Assembly (NCBI GenBank): GCA_016934035.1
Contig: JAFGTP010000046.1
Span: 1 to 64,000 of the forward strand
DNA length: 64,000 nt
Reading direction: 5' to 3'
DNA from: Fidelibacterota bacterium
Lineage (GTDB): Bacteria > Fidelibacterota > UBA2242 > JAFGTP01
Below, piece after piece: positions 44,134-53,657 of the stretch (position 1 is the first letter of the stretch; every line of letters starts with the position of its first letter). The notes beneath the pieces were generated by a model. That model did not search any database, was not told the origin of the DNA, and saw only the letters and a program-made list of their open reading frames with translations. A program made the position numbers and the translations under genes.

Positions 44134-45968
44134 AAATATTTTTTAGAATCATCAAATATTCACTTCAATATAAAAAAGCGCTGATTTTTGCGTTAATAAT
44201 GTCTTTCTTCTTTGTGGCCGCCAATGTCAGTTCACTCTGGTTGACAGCTTCTTTTGCCAATTTTATTTTTCCCAGTGAAAACCAGGGTATTGTCAAGGAA
44301 ATCAATGAGACAGTAACAAATTCCGAAAACATGGATATTAATAAAAGAATCAAATACTGGACTTCGGATTTTCTTCGCTCCGGCACGAAACTGGAAACTC
44401 TCAAACGCTTGTGTGTATTAATCTTTATTACTTTTTTGATTAAAAATTTCTTCTACTATCTCAAAGGAATTAGTTTCGGCTACGTCCGGTCGAAAGCTAT
44501 CACCGATATCCGGAATGAGGTTTATCGTCATCTGACGGAACTCTCGATGCCCTTTTACGATAAGAAAAAACCCGGTGAAATTTCTTCCATTATTGTGTTT
44601 GATATCAGCAATGTTCGTGAGACACTCAGTATCAGTTTTGATGAATTGCTGGTTGAGCCTATTAATATTGCCACAATGTTGGCTACCTTGTTTATCATTA
44701 ACTGGAAACTGACTCTGGCGGCAGTATTAATCGTACCGATATCCGGCTATATTATGCAGGTCATCGGCCGGAGCATTCGCCGGAAATCCCTGCGGTCGTC
44801 GAGACAGATGGCCGGTATTTCTTCCATCATCAATGAAACGGTTCACGGAATACGCATCGTCAAAGCCTTTGCAATGGAAAAATTTGAGTTGGATAAATTT
44901 TTTAAAGAAACCTACAAATATTATAAACTGATATACAGGCGAGTTAAACTGAGACGGTTGTCCACGCCTATCAATGAGGTTTTTGCCGTTGGTATCGGTG
45001 TGCTTTTGCTGTATTTTGGTGGAAAGAGTGTTCTGAGCGGCTCCAGCACAATGACTGCAGAGGATTTTCTCCGTTTTGTCCTTCTGGTTTTTGCCATGAT
45101 GGAACCAATCCGCAAACTGAACAAAGTTAATATTCAGTTACAGCAGGGAATTGCTGCGGGGCAACGGATCTTCAAACTGATGGATCATCCGGTGGATGTA
45201 AAAGAGGTCCCGAATCCCAAAGAACTGGAAAGCTTTAATTCTGAAATCAAATATGACAATGTCAGTTTCAAATACGAAACATCCATCGAGAAGGTGTTGG
45301 ATCAGATCAACCTGACCATAAAAAAAGGTGAAATTGTGGCTTTTGTCGGACATAGTGGCGCCGGTAAAACAACGATGGTAGACCTGTTGCCCAGGTTTTA
45401 CGAGCCTATGGAGGGCCAAATCACAATCGATGGTGTTAATATAAAAGAATTGTCCTTTAAATCACTGCGTAATATGATGGGCATCGTGACGCAAAACACG
45501 ATTTTATTCAATGATACCGTTCGCAACAATATTGCCTATGGAATGGTCGATACTGATGATGAAAAAGTGCTTCAGGCAGCGGAAGCAGCCAACGCTATGG
45601 AGTTTATCAAAGAATTGCCTGAAAAACTGGATACCAATGTCGGTGAAAACGGCTCCCGGCTTTCCGGCGGCCAGCGTCAGCGTATAGCCATCGCCCGGGC
45701 AATCTACAAAAATCCGGCGATCCTGATTCTCGATGAAGCGACTTCTGCCCTGGATTCCGAAAGCGAGGCCAAGGTCCAGCAGGCCATTGAGCGCCTCATG
45801 CAAAACCGAACTTCGTTGGTCATTGCCCATCGCTTGTCAACCGTCCAGAATGCCAACAAAATCATTGTCATGGATGGTGGCAAAATTGTGGAAACCGGCA
45901 CCCATACGGAACTACTGGAAAAAGGCGGTGTCTACAAAAAATTGTATGATACACAGTTTGCTGAATGA
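44130..45968 (+). CDS. MsbA-like ABC exporter (fused permease-ATPase)
   Basis: 612 residues. An N-terminal six-helix type 1 exporter domain (~1-345) and an ATPase domain with Walker A G-H-S-G-A-G-K-T-T, Q-loop V-T-Q-N-T-I-L-F, signature L-S-G-G-Q-R-Q-R-I-A-I-A-R-A, Walker B I-L-I-L-D-E-A-T-S-A-L-D and H-loop A-H-R-L-S-T. The first periplasmic loop between helices 1 and 2 is longer than usual (about 80 residues). Works as a homodimer; by similarity to MsbA it may flip lipid A-like or other lipids, but substrates of this family cannot be told from sequence. Last gene of the ispG operon. Confidence 0.9.
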   Translation: MKIFFRIIKYSLQYKKALIFALIMSFFFVAANVSSLWLTASFANFIFPSENQGIVKEINETVTNSENMDINKRIKYWTSDFLRSGTKLETLKRLCVLIFITFLIKNFFYYLKGISFGYVRSKAITDIRNEVYRHLTELSMPFYDKKKPGEISSIIVFDISNVRETLSISFDELLVEPINIATMLATLFIINWKLTLAAVLIVPISGYIMQVIGRSIRRKSLRSSRQMAGISSIINETVHGIRIVKAFAMEKFELDKFFKETYKYYKLIYRRVKLRRLSTPINEVFAVGIGVLLLYFGGKSVLSGSSTMTAEDFLRFVLLVFAMMEPIRKLNKVNIQLQQGIAAGQRIFKLMDHPVDVKEVPNPKELESFNSEIKYDNVSFKYETSIEKVLDQINLTIKKGEIVAFVGHSGAGKTTMVDLLPRFYEPMEGQITIDGVNIKELSFKSLRNMMGIVTQNTILFNDTVRNNIAYGMVDTDDEKVLQAAEAANAMEFIKELPEKLDTNVGENGSRLSGGQRQRIAIARAIYKNPAILILDEATSALDSESEAKVQQAIERLMQNRTSLVIAHRLSTVQNANKIIVMDGGKIVETGTHTELLEKGGVYKKLYDTQFAE

Positions 45969-46020
45969 GAAAGATTTTGAAAAAGATTCTCTGGAAAGAC
46001 TAAATCTATTTTGTGTTCTG

Positions 46021-47082
46021 CTACTTGCTTAGGGTTATTTTCAAAACAACATAGTTGATTGTTTTCCGGTCATGAGTATAGGTGATGTGAATATGTCCGT
46101 CCTCTGATTCGATGACGGCCGGATAACTGTATTCCCCGGACCCATGATCTTCAAGTTTGTAGACATCTCTCCAGTTGTTACCATCGGTTGAAACTGCGAG
46201 ATAAAGTCTGCTGCGTCCTTCAAACCATTCCTTGCCGCTTGATGCCGGATTGTATACCAGCACCTGCAGTCCGTTCTTTAAAGTCACGTTATCAATGCCA
46301 GAATTAGGATTCAGGACACTTGTTTTTTTCGGCTTGCTCCATGAATTTCCCAGGTCTTTGGATCTGCTTTCTACAATGCAATTCTGGTTGCTTCGCATCA
46401 GGGCCAGGATGGTCCCGTCTTTCAATGTCAGTAATGTCGGCTGAATCAATTTGTACCCTGTTGTTGGTTCAATTTGGGCTTTCGACCAGGATTTTCCATC
46501 ATCGTCGGAAATTTCAATGTGTGCCTGCCAATGGTCGCTTTTTTCAACGCTGGAAGGACTGAGAATCCTGCCGTTGGAAAGATAAACCGGTTTGTTTTTG
46601 ACTGGCCCTGGTAGCCCATTTTGTAATTTCACTGGAGCGGACCAGCTGTCACCATTGTTGTCGCTGGTTTTAAAAACACCCCACCACTCACTGGGAGAGG
46701 GGCCGACTTTGTAAAATAAATACAGTCGATTATCACTGGTTTTGAAAAGGACCGGGTTCCAGGTGGGATAGCGAAGGGAGTCATTGATAAATCCGTCAGC
46801 CAGAACCACCGGTTCACTCCATTTTATATGATCTCTTTTTGAACCCCAGATACAAACATCGGGATGACGTTCATGAGTGCCTCCAAACCAGACAGCCAGA
46901 ATTTCACCGTTTTCGAGCTCAACGAGCGACGAAGCATGGCATTGATCAAAGGGAGCCTGGTGAAAGAGGAATTCATTTCTGATGACATCAACCTGATATT
47001 CTTCTGATCCCGTCAGATTAATATTACTGACCAAAATGGTAAGGATTATGGTAATGATAATTGAAGGGTTGTAGGTTTTCAT
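46021..47082 (-). CDS. Secreted sialidase-like (BNR repeat) protein
   Basis: 353 residues. Signal peptide from codon 1 (MKTYNPSIIITIILTILVSN). Six-bladed sialidase-type propeller with Asp-box repeats: T-S-D-N-N-G-D-S-W, I-S-D-D-D-G-K-S-W and variants S-K-D-L-G-N-S-W and S-T-D-G-N-N-W. The segment H-A-S-S-L-V-E-L-E-N-G-E-I-L-A-V-W-F-G-G fits the BNR_2 exo-alpha-sialidase-like group. Many members of that group cleave other sugars or are untested. The ATG at 47082 is chosen for AGAGGT upstream and for the signal peptide; the frame extends 23 codons further across a hairpin. No sialic acid transport or catabolism genes are near. Confidence 0.78.
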   Translation of the reverse strand: MKTYNPSIIITIILTILVSNINLTGSEEYQVDVIRNEFLFHQAPFDQCHASSLVELENGEILAVWFGGTHERHPDVCIWGSKRDHIKWSEPVVLADGFINDSLRYPTWNPVLFKTSDNRLYLFYKVGPSPSEWWGVFKTSDNNGDSWSAPVKLQNGLPGPVKNKPVYLSNGRILSPSSVEKSDHWQAHIEISDDDGKSWSKAQIEPTTGYKLIQPTLLTLKDGTILALMRSNQNCIVESRSKDLGNSWSKPKKTSVLNPNSGIDNVTLKNGLQVLVYNPASSGKEWFEGRSRLYLAVSTDGNNWRDVYKLEDHGSGEYSYPAVIESEDGHIHITYTHDRKTINYVVLKITLSK

Positions 47083-47135
47083 CGGACCTCTTGGCACCTC
47101 GATTGGCGGGTTGTTTAATAATTCAATTGGAACAG

Positions 47136-47164
47136 ATAAGCCACATTGCAAAAATGTGGCTTAT
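47136..47164. terminator. Stable hairpin downstream of gpmI
   Basis: Perfect 11-bp inverted repeat ATAAGCCACAT-TGCAAAA-ATGTGGCTTAT between the end of gpmI and the sialidase-like start. It lacks a proper T-run on either strand, so it may be an attenuating or mRNA-stabilising hairpin rather than a full intrinsic terminator. Confidence 0.5.
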
Positions 47165-47193
47165 GTAAAATTTGTCACTGAATTGAAAAAAAA

Positions 47194-48744
47194 TTAATCA
47201 TCAATCAGCACTTTGGCCGTCATTTCTTTGGGAACTTCCACTCCCGCCAGTTTCAGCACTGTTGGCGCAATGTCAGCCAGAATACCGTCCTGAAGTTTTT
47301 TACCGGGTGCGTCTTTGGCGACATAGATGCATTCCACCGGATAAAGCGTATGGCTGGTCTGTACCAGGCCGCTTTCATAATTCACCATTTGTTCTGCATT
47401 GCCGTGGTCGGCTGTGATCAAAATGTGTGCATCCAGTTGTAGCAATCTGGCGACAACTTTGCCAACGCATTCATCGACAACCTCAACTGCTTTTTTAGCC
47501 GCGTCAAAATTTCCGGTATGACCCACCATATCGCAATTGGCAAAATTGACAATGATGACGTCATAAGGGTTTTCCTGAAGGATTTCCAGTAATTTTTCGG
47601 TTACGGTGTAGGCTTCCATAGCAGGAAAGGAGGCGAAAGTTGCCGGATCGATTTTGGATTTGATCTCCATCTGGGTTTCATTTTCATAGGGTGTGGTGCT
47701 TTTACCATTGAAAAAACTGGTTACATGGCGGAATTTTTGGGTTTCCGCAATGCGCAATTGCTTTTTTCCGGCCTTGGCCAACACTTCGCCCAGCAGGTTG
47801 TTCATTCCGCCACCAGAAGACATGGAACCCAGCATGAAATTTTCAAATTCATCATAATACTGCGTAAAACCGACATAAACCACCTTTGGTTTTTCCTGCA
47901 AAGTACCGGGGTAATTGGGATCAACAAAGGCCTTGGTCATCTGGATGGCCCTGTCCTGGCGATAGTTGGTGTGGATGATGGAATCACCGTCGTAGACGCC
48001 CTGGTAATCACCGATTACATGCGGCAGAATATATTCGTCGACCATCTCGGTGCCGTCCGGAGTCCTGTCATTTTTATAAGAATTTTTAACGGCTTCTTCA
48101 ATTGTATCGGCATACCGTCCTTCAGCGGAAACAATACAGTTGTAGGCTTGATCGGTTATGTCCCAGTTTTCTCCTCTATCCATGGCGTAAAAACGACCCA
48201 TGGCTGTCCCGATCATACAACTACCGATTTCTTTCATGACTTTTTTCAGTTCAAAAATATAGAGTTCGCAACTTTTGGGAGGTGTATCCCGGCCGTCCAG
48301 AAAGGGATGAATCACAATTTTTCCATCAGGGTATTCTTTTCTGGCTTCCCGCATCATGGTAAAGAGGTGGTTCATGTGGGCATGGACTCCTTCATCCTGC
48401 AACAGACCAAAAAAGTGCAACTGTGAGTTGTTCTTTTTCCAGTTATCGATGACCTGTGCCCATTTTTCGGATTGATAGAGGGTGCCATCCTTAAATCCTT
48501 CATCAATTCGCTTTAATTCCTGGACGACAATTCTCCCGGCGCCCATATTGAGGTGCCCGACTTCACTGGAGCCCTGAAAACCATCGGGTAAGCCAACGGC
48601 CTCTCCGGAGGTCTGTAATACGGACCAGGGATATTTTGCTTTTAAATCATCGATATTTTTTGTATTTGCTGCGGCCACGGCATTGTATACGGGATTATCA
48701 TTGATGCCCCAACCGTCACGAATTATGACACAAACAGGTCGCAT
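47194..48744 (-). CDS. gpmI: Cofactor-independent phosphoglycerate mutase
   Basis: 516 residues. Interconverts 3- and 2-phosphoglycerate using two Mn2+. Alkaline phosphatase-superfamily core: I-I-R-D-G-W-G at the start, the phosphorylated Ser60 in G-F-Q-G-S-S-E-V-G-H-L-N-M-G-A-G-R, D-G-R-D-T-P-P, and metal ligands in N-F-A-N-C-D-M-V-G-H-T and T-A-D-H-G-N-A-E. The usual G-N-S-E-V-G-H reads G-S-S-E-V-G-H here. Length is typical. AAAGGATAG lies before the ATG. Confidence 0.97.
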   Translation of the reverse strand: MRPVCVIIRDGWGINDNPVYNAVAAANTKNIDDLKAKYPWSVLQTSGEAVGLPDGFQGSSEVGHLNMGAGRIVVQELKRIDEGFKDGTLYQSEKWAQVIDNWKKNNSQLHFFGLLQDEGVHAHMNHLFTMMREARKEYPDGKIVIHPFLDGRDTPPKSCELYIFELKKVMKEIGSCMIGTAMGRFYAMDRGENWDITDQAYNCIVSAEGRYADTIEEAVKNSYKNDRTPDGTEMVDEYILPHVIGDYQGVYDGDSIIHTNYRQDRAIQMTKAFVDPNYPGTLQEKPKVVYVGFTQYYDEFENFMLGSMSSGGGMNNLLGEVLAKAGKKQLRIAETQKFRHVTSFFNGKSTTPYENETQMEIKSKIDPATFASFPAMEAYTVTEKLLEILQENPYDVIIVNFANCDMVGHTGNFDAAKKAVEVVDECVGKVVARLLQLDAHILITADHGNAEQMVNYESGLVQTSHTLYPVECIYVAKDAPGKKLQDGILADIAPTVLKLAGVEVPKEMTAKVLIDD

Positions 48745-49021
48745 AATCTATCCTTTCTTTGAATATTTTTTTATTCCTCTGAACCCGGTAATTTAAGGTA
48801 TATCCTTATATAAATAAATAAAAAAAACGATAAACGTCAATCCGGTTCGAATTTAAGGAGGGTCCTGATCTCTTTTGTTTTTGGGTTGAATCATGCAACA
48901 GAAAAGAATGGTTTGCTGATTATCTAAATTGTTCTTTCTACTTGCTTTGACATTTGTTCTATTTATGTTAAATTTTTCACCATAGTTGATAATGTTTATT
49001 GATTAACCCGGAATAAACTTC

Positions 49022-50740
49022 ATGAAAAAAAAATTATGCTTATTATTACTCACTTGTTTACTCCTCTCCCAATCATTGTTTTCAAAAGAAACTGAGATCC
49101 TCTGGGTTTTCCTGAAACAGGAATATCTGGAAATGTCTTCAGGCAGGATGTTGACTTATAATCAAAAAACCCGGCAGCGATTGGCAAAAGTTAACTGGCA
49201 GACAGGTCCTTCTGATTATTTGCCGAATGCAGAAATCCGGGTCCGGATAGAAAAGGAAGTGATAAAACTACGCCATTATTCACGGTCTCTGGGTGCCTAT
49301 AGTGTTGAAATCAGGGCCGGCGACAAAAAAAAACTGACAGCATTACCTTTTGTAAGTTCGGTCCGGGAAGTCCGTTTTAGCACGCGGCGGAAAGATACCT
49401 TTTATGATCTTCAGTCAACGGGGCTGCTTAAATCCAATGATTTTTATGGAAAATCAGGTACCCAGCTGGAACAGCTGAATATTTTGCCGGTTCATGCCAT
49501 GGGTATTACCGGAAAAGGCGTACGGGTTGGCATGCTGGATACGGGATTTATGACGGACCATGAGGTTTTTAGCTATATGATCGAAAACGGCAGATTGATG
49601 AGTCAATGGGATTTTATTAATAATGATAATAACACCCAGGATGAAGCAGCAATCGATTCGGTTGCCGGCAACGTTCAGCATGACCACGGAACAGCAGCCT
49701 TCAGTTGCCTGGCTGGCTATATGCCGAATATCCACCTTGGTGCTGCCTATGATGTGGAGATGCTGTTGGCAAAGACGGAAATTAAAGCTTCGGAAACGCG
49801 GATTGAAGAAGATCATTATGTGGCTGGTATTGAATGGCTGGAGGCCAATGGTGCGGATATTATTTCTTCATCGCTGGGTTATCGGGACTTTGATGATTTT
49901 GAATATCCTTTTTCTGATTTTGACGGGAAGACCGGGGTAACTACCCAGGCGGTCAACTGGGCCTATGAGCGTGGGGTTGTCTTCGTGACTGCAGCCGGAA
50001 ATGACGCCAGCCGCTTTTCTGATGGAGGCTTGATCATGCCGGCTGATGCTCGGGGCGCACTAACGGTCGGCGCCGTCAACAGTAATGGCAATATTGCCTC
50101 CTTCAGTTCTCACGGTCCGACCTATGATGGCAGAATCAAGCCGGAAGTTTGCGCCATGGGTTACAATACCCATGTGGCCATAACGTGTACACCGACCAGT
50201 TATCGGTTCAGCAACGGTACTTCTTTCGCTACTCCCCTGATCGCCGGCAGCTGCGCCCTGATCCTGGAAAAATATCCCTTCTGGACACCGGAAATGGTCA
50301 TTTGGAACCTTAAAAATTTTTCCGATAGAAGTGATGATCCAGATAATATGTATGGCTGGGGAATTCCGAATATTTATCGCCTCATTACTGAGACACCCGA
50401 TTCTGTTTTCAATTATCCCGAGGTCCCGACCCGGGATATTATGGTGGCTCCCAATCCGGTTTGTGTTAAAGATTATGGCGAAAGGGCAAAAATCTATTTC
50501 AAATGGACACTTCCGGAAAGTGATAATGCCCTATCCGAAAATTTTGAGGTCAGTATTTATGACCTTCTCGGTAAAAAAGTGTATTCACAAAAGTTAGTTC
50601 AGAAAGCCATTGGGGAAATTGATTGTGTGGTCTGGAACCTGAAAAATTTCTGCGGCAACAATGTCAGTTCCGGGATCTATCTGGTGAAAGTTAGTGGCAA
50701 AAAAATGAACAAGCTGGGGAAGTTAACGATTGTTAAATAA
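49022..50740 (+). CDS. Subtilisin-like serine protease with C-terminal sorting-like domain
   Basis: 572 residues. Signal peptide MKKKLCLLLLTCLLLSQSLFS, a propeptide-like region (~25-125), then the S8 catalytic domain: Asp173 in V-G-M-L-D-T-G-F, His222 in H-D-H-G-T-A-A, Asn327 in A-A-G-N-D-A and Ser401 in N-G-T-S-F-A-T-P. The last ~95 residues form a beta-sandwich beginning A-P-N-P-V and including Y-D-L-L-G-K-K-V and S-S-G-I-Y-L-V-K-V, as in the FlgD-like/type IX sorting domains of FCB bacteria. The protein is thus likely exported to the cell surface or outside. A sigma/anti-sigma module follows on the same strand. Confidence 0.92.
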   Translation: MKKKLCLLLLTCLLLSQSLFSKETEILWVFLKQEYLEMSSGRMLTYNQKTRQRLAKVNWQTGPSDYLPNAEIRVRIEKEVIKLRHYSRSLGAYSVEIRAGDKKKLTALPFVSSVREVRFSTRRKDTFYDLQSTGLLKSNDFYGKSGTQLEQLNILPVHAMGITGKGVRVGMLDTGFMTDHEVFSYMIENGRLMSQWDFINNDNNTQDEAAIDSVAGNVQHDHGTAAFSCLAGYMPNIHLGAAYDVEMLLAKTEIKASETRIEEDHYVAGIEWLEANGADIISSSLGYRDFDDFEYPFSDFDGKTGVTTQAVNWAYERGVVFVTAAGNDASRFSDGGLIMPADARGALTVGAVNSNGNIASFSSHGPTYDGRIKPEVCAMGYNTHVAITCTPTSYRFSNGTSFATPLIAGSCALILEKYPFWTPEMVIWNLKNFSDRSDDPDNMYGWGIPNIYRLITETPDSVFNYPEVPTRDIMVAPNPVCVKDYGERAKIYFKWTLPESDNALSENFEVSIYDLLGKKVYSQKLVQKAIGEIDCVVWNLKNFCGNNVSSGIYLVKVSGKKMNKLGKLTIVK

Positions 50741-50796
50741 TTATGGCAATGATGACAACCTTTTGAAAAGAAATCTATCATATGAAGGAAGAAAAA

Positions 50797-51354
50797 ATGA
50801 AGGATAATGAAAAAGGTTTAATAGAAAGAGCACAAGGTGGTGACAAAATGGCTTTTCAGGAAATCATGAAAATACATGGACAAAAGATGCTGGGGCTGGC
50901 ATTCAAGTTTACCAAAAATCACCAGGATGCCGAAGACCTCTACCAGGAAACTTTCCTGAAAATCTACAGGAATTTGAACTCTTTTCGTTTTGAAAGTGAA
51001 TTTACAACCTGGGCCTACCGCATTCTTGCTAATATTGCTTATAATACCTTTCGCAAACAGAAAAACAGTCAGACGGTGGATATGCAGGATGGAGAGCGGG
51101 ACCTGTGGGAAACCATTCCGGGTGATGAAAAGGACCAGGCTGACAGAGAGGTTTACAATGAAGCTCTTCGGGAGCAGATCCATGGCGCCCTCTCGCAGTT
51201 GTCCCCAAAACAAAAAACCGTTTTTATTATGAAACATTATGAAGGAAAAAAAATCAAGGATATCGCGGGAATTCTCGGCACCACCGAGGGAACTGTGAAA
51301 AAATATTTATTCAGAGCAACACAAAAAATGCGTCAGTCGCTTGTGAATGCTTAA
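50797..51354 (+). CDS. ECF-type RNA polymerase sigma factor
   Basis: 185 residues. Region 2 (~15-80): F-Q-E-I-M-K-I-H-G...A-E-D-L-Y-Q-E-T-F-L-K-I-Y-R-N-L-N-S-F, with the F-E-S-E-F-T-T-W-A-Y-R-I-L-A-N motif. Region 4 (~125-180): L-S-P-K-Q-K-T-V-F-I-M-K-H-Y-E-G-K-K-I-K-D-I-A-G-I-L-G-T-T-E-G-T-V-K-K-Y. The start at 50797 is taken because AAGGAAG lies just before it, though an in-frame ATG exists at 50782. It ends 10 nt before the anti-sigma start. The anti-sigma and the two DUF4097-type proteins behind it are probably both regulators and targets. Confidence 0.95.
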   Translation: MKDNEKGLIERAQGGDKMAFQEIMKIHGQKMLGLAFKFTKNHQDAEDLYQETFLKIYRNLNSFRFESEFTTWAYRILANIAYNTFRKQKNSQTVDMQDGERDLWETIPGDEKDQADREVYNEALREQIHGALSQLSPKQKTVFIMKHYEGKKIKDIAGILGTTEGTVKKYLFRATQKMRQSLVNA

Positions 51355-51364
51355 GGAGTTCATT

Positions 51365-52381
51365 ATGAAACATGAAACAAAATTCGAAGAAATGTTAATG
51401 CTTTTTCACTTTGACGAACTGTCGGAGATGGAAACCAAAATATTTCAGAAACACCTGAAAGAATGCTCCAAATGCCAGCATGAATTAAAAGAATTGCAAC
51501 AAATGGATAATGTTCTGGCATCGGAACCGGAAGAAATGCCCTCCGTGGAATTGGTAGAAAAAGCCAATGCGATCATTATGAAAAAGTTGAATTCAGAGGA
51601 TGAAGAACCGACTTTGGAAGGTTTCAAAAGCTTCTTCAGTGAACTGGCAGATTCTTTTGCCCAGTTGTTTGCACAACCCAAATTTCAGTTGTCCGGCATG
51701 GCTGCAACCCTGGTTGTCGGGATTTTGATCGGCAAGGTCTGGCTGAGTTCCGGTCTGAAAAACAATCCCGAAATGATGATTCATCTGTTATCCAACAATA
51801 CGGAATTGTCCGCTGAACAATATCAGCAATTTCAAAATTCCCTGGCCAGTTCTATGCTGAAGTCCGGTAATGTGGAAATAGAAGATTTTCAAATGAATGA
51901 AAATACTGCTGCAGATGGTATTATGTCCGTCAGTTACAAACTGAAAAATAATTTTGAAGCCCGGGGCGGTCTGGATGATCCGCTGGTCAGAAAGTCCCTG
52001 ATGTATGCGGCGCGACAGGATGAAAATCCCTCCACCAGAATGCGGGCCATTAATCTACTGTCCGGTATCGGCGTCCATGGACAGATCGAAGAAACGTTTT
52101 CTGCAGTGATTTTGTATGACGGCGATGAATCCATACGCTTGAAAACAGCTGATTTGCTCTCCACACAAAGCTTGAGTGAAAAGACCCTGGAATCCTTTAA
52201 ATCCGTGGCCCTGAAGGACACCTGCAGCGAAATGAGGCTAAAGGCCATCGACGTTTTAAAAGAACACAATGCAGAAAATCTTGAAACTGTGCTGGCTGTG
52301 ATGGCTACACGAGATCGTGATGCAAAAGTTAAAGAATATGCCAGGGAAGCCCTGAACACTTTGAACCAAACCAATAACTAA
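51365..52381 (+). CDS. zf-HC2 anti-sigma factor with HEAT-like C-terminal repeats
   Basis: 338 residues. The N-terminus has the zinc anti-sigma motif H-L-K-E-C-S-K-C (H-x3-C-x2-C) near residue 34. A membrane helix (GMAATLVVGILIGKVWL) lies at ~110-128. The outside part ends in HEAT-like repeats: N-P-S-T-R-M-R-A-I-N-L-L-S, D-E-S-I-R-L-K-T-A-D-L-L-S, C-S-E-M-R-L-K-A-I-D-V-L-K and R-D-A-K-V-K-E-Y-A-R-E-A-L. It should bind the ECF sigma in the cytoplasm; the HEAT part could receive a periplasmic signal. AAGGAG lies 7 nt before the ATG at 51365. Confidence 0.9.
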   Translation: MKHETKFEEMLMLFHFDELSEMETKIFQKHLKECSKCQHELKELQQMDNVLASEPEEMPSVELVEKANAIIMKKLNSEDEEPTLEGFKSFFSELADSFAQLFAQPKFQLSGMAATLVVGILIGKVWLSSGLKNNPEMMIHLLSNNTELSAEQYQQFQNSLASSMLKSGNVEIEDFQMNENTAADGIMSVSYKLKNNFEARGGLDDPLVRKSLMYAARQDENPSTRMRAINLLSGIGVHGQIEETFSAVILYDGDESIRLKTADLLSTQSLSEKTLESFKSVALKDTCSEMRLKAIDVLKEHNAENLETVLAVMATRDRDAKVKEYAREALNTLNQTNN

Positions 52382-52388
52382 AGGGTAT

Positions 52389-53645
52389 ATGTTTCGGTTT
52401 AATCACAAATATTATTCTTTCCTGGTATTATTTCTGGCCATTGCATTTGCCGATGAAGGTCTCTATATCAGCAAAGTCGATGATGGTTTATATGAAGTGA
52501 TTTATGAAAAACAATTTGAGGATATCGGTGACCGTTTGTCGCTTATTATTGAGGGAAGCCAGGGAAATATTAACATAAACGGCCGATCCGCAAGTCGCCT
52601 TGGTATTGTTGAACACTGCCGGATAAAGAGCTACTCCGAAAAAGATGCCAGGCAGAAATATTATCAGTCCAAAATGGTTTTTATGCTCAATGATAATGCC
52701 CTTGAAATTTCAAACAACAAACAGTCCAATGATTGTTACAGCACCCTGACCCTGAATATTCCGGATTACACCACCATGCAGATCGAAGCCGATGACTGCA
52801 AAATCAACATTCATCGAACTGATGGAGATATTGTTCTGGGTTGTCGAAACGGAGAACTGGTGTTCGACGATGTGAGCAGCAGAATTGATGTAAAAAGTAA
52901 AGATACAGAAATCAGTGTGATAAATTGTACGTTAGTTGGTGACCTGGAGGCGTCTCGTGGCGGGTTGACGATTTCTTCTCTCAAATCAGAGTATTTTAAT
53001 GCCACATTGTATGGAGCAAACCTGGATGCTGACAAAATTGACGCAAAGGTAACCTTTAAAACAACGGGTGGGAATATTATTATCGATGAATCTGTAAATG
53101 ATGCCAAACTTTTTTCTGCCGGAGGTGATATTTCCATTGATAGAATTTATGGTAACCTGGCCTGTGATACCAAAGGCGGGACCATTGATATCGGGGCAGT
53201 TGACGGCATTTGTGTTTTAAATTGTCTTTCCGGTGATATCTACCTGCAAGAAGTCCGTGGAGATTTAAGAATTGATGCAATAAACACCGACGTGGAAATC
53301 GATGCTGCCCACCAGTCGGTCTACATTGAATCCTCCAACAAAGACATTCATGTCACGAAGTTGAGCAGCGAAGATGACAGTAGTACGATTCTGATCAAAA
53401 ATAAAGAGGGTGACATTGATCTTTACCTGGATGAAGATATAACAGCTGATATCGTTGCTAAAATCGAATTTAACAATGGGGCACCTGATGATTGGGAAAT
53501 CGAATCGGATTTTGTTCTGGATCAGATGAAAACAGAAAAAAAAGGAAAACAGGGATATATATCAAAAAAAGGGAAAATCAATAATGGAGGCTCAGTCATA
53601 ATACTGAAAAACAAAAACGGAGATATTTATATATATGAAAATTAA
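52389..53645 (+). CDS. DUF4097-type beta-solenoid protein
   Basis: 418 residues. Signal peptide (YYSFLVLFLAIAFAD), then a long run of short beta repeats, each of the sort V-x-A-x-x-G-D-I-x-I-D/V-x-x-V-x-G-D-L-x-x-D: G-D-I-V-L-G-C-R-N-G-E-L, G-G-N-I-I-I-D-E-S, G-G-D-I-S-I-D-R-I-Y-G-N-L, G-G-T-I-D-I-G-A-V and G-D-I-Y-L-Q-E-V-R-G-D-L. This is the DUF4097 (putative adhesin) pattern, a right-handed solenoid. It follows the anti-sigma gene by 7 nt and is likely part of its regulon. It is probably periplasmic or on the surface. Confidence 0.8.
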   Translation: MFRFNHKYYSFLVLFLAIAFADEGLYISKVDDGLYEVIYEKQFEDIGDRLSLIIEGSQGNININGRSASRLGIVEHCRIKSYSEKDARQKYYQSKMVFMLNDNALEISNNKQSNDCYSTLTLNIPDYTTMQIEADDCKINIHRTDGDIVLGCRNGELVFDDVSSRIDVKSKDTEISVINCTLVGDLEASRGGLTISSLKSEYFNATLYGANLDADKIDAKVTFKTTGGNIIIDESVNDAKLFSAGGDISIDRIYGNLACDTKGGTIDIGAVDGICVLNCLSGDIYLQEVRGDLRIDAINTDVEIDAAHQSVYIESSNKDIHVTKLSSEDDSSTILIKNKEGDIDLYLDEDITADIVAKIEFNNGAPDDWEIESDFVLDQMKTEKKGKQGYISKKGKINNGGSVIILKNKNGDIYIYEN

Positions 53646-53657
53646 CTGGAGTTTATT

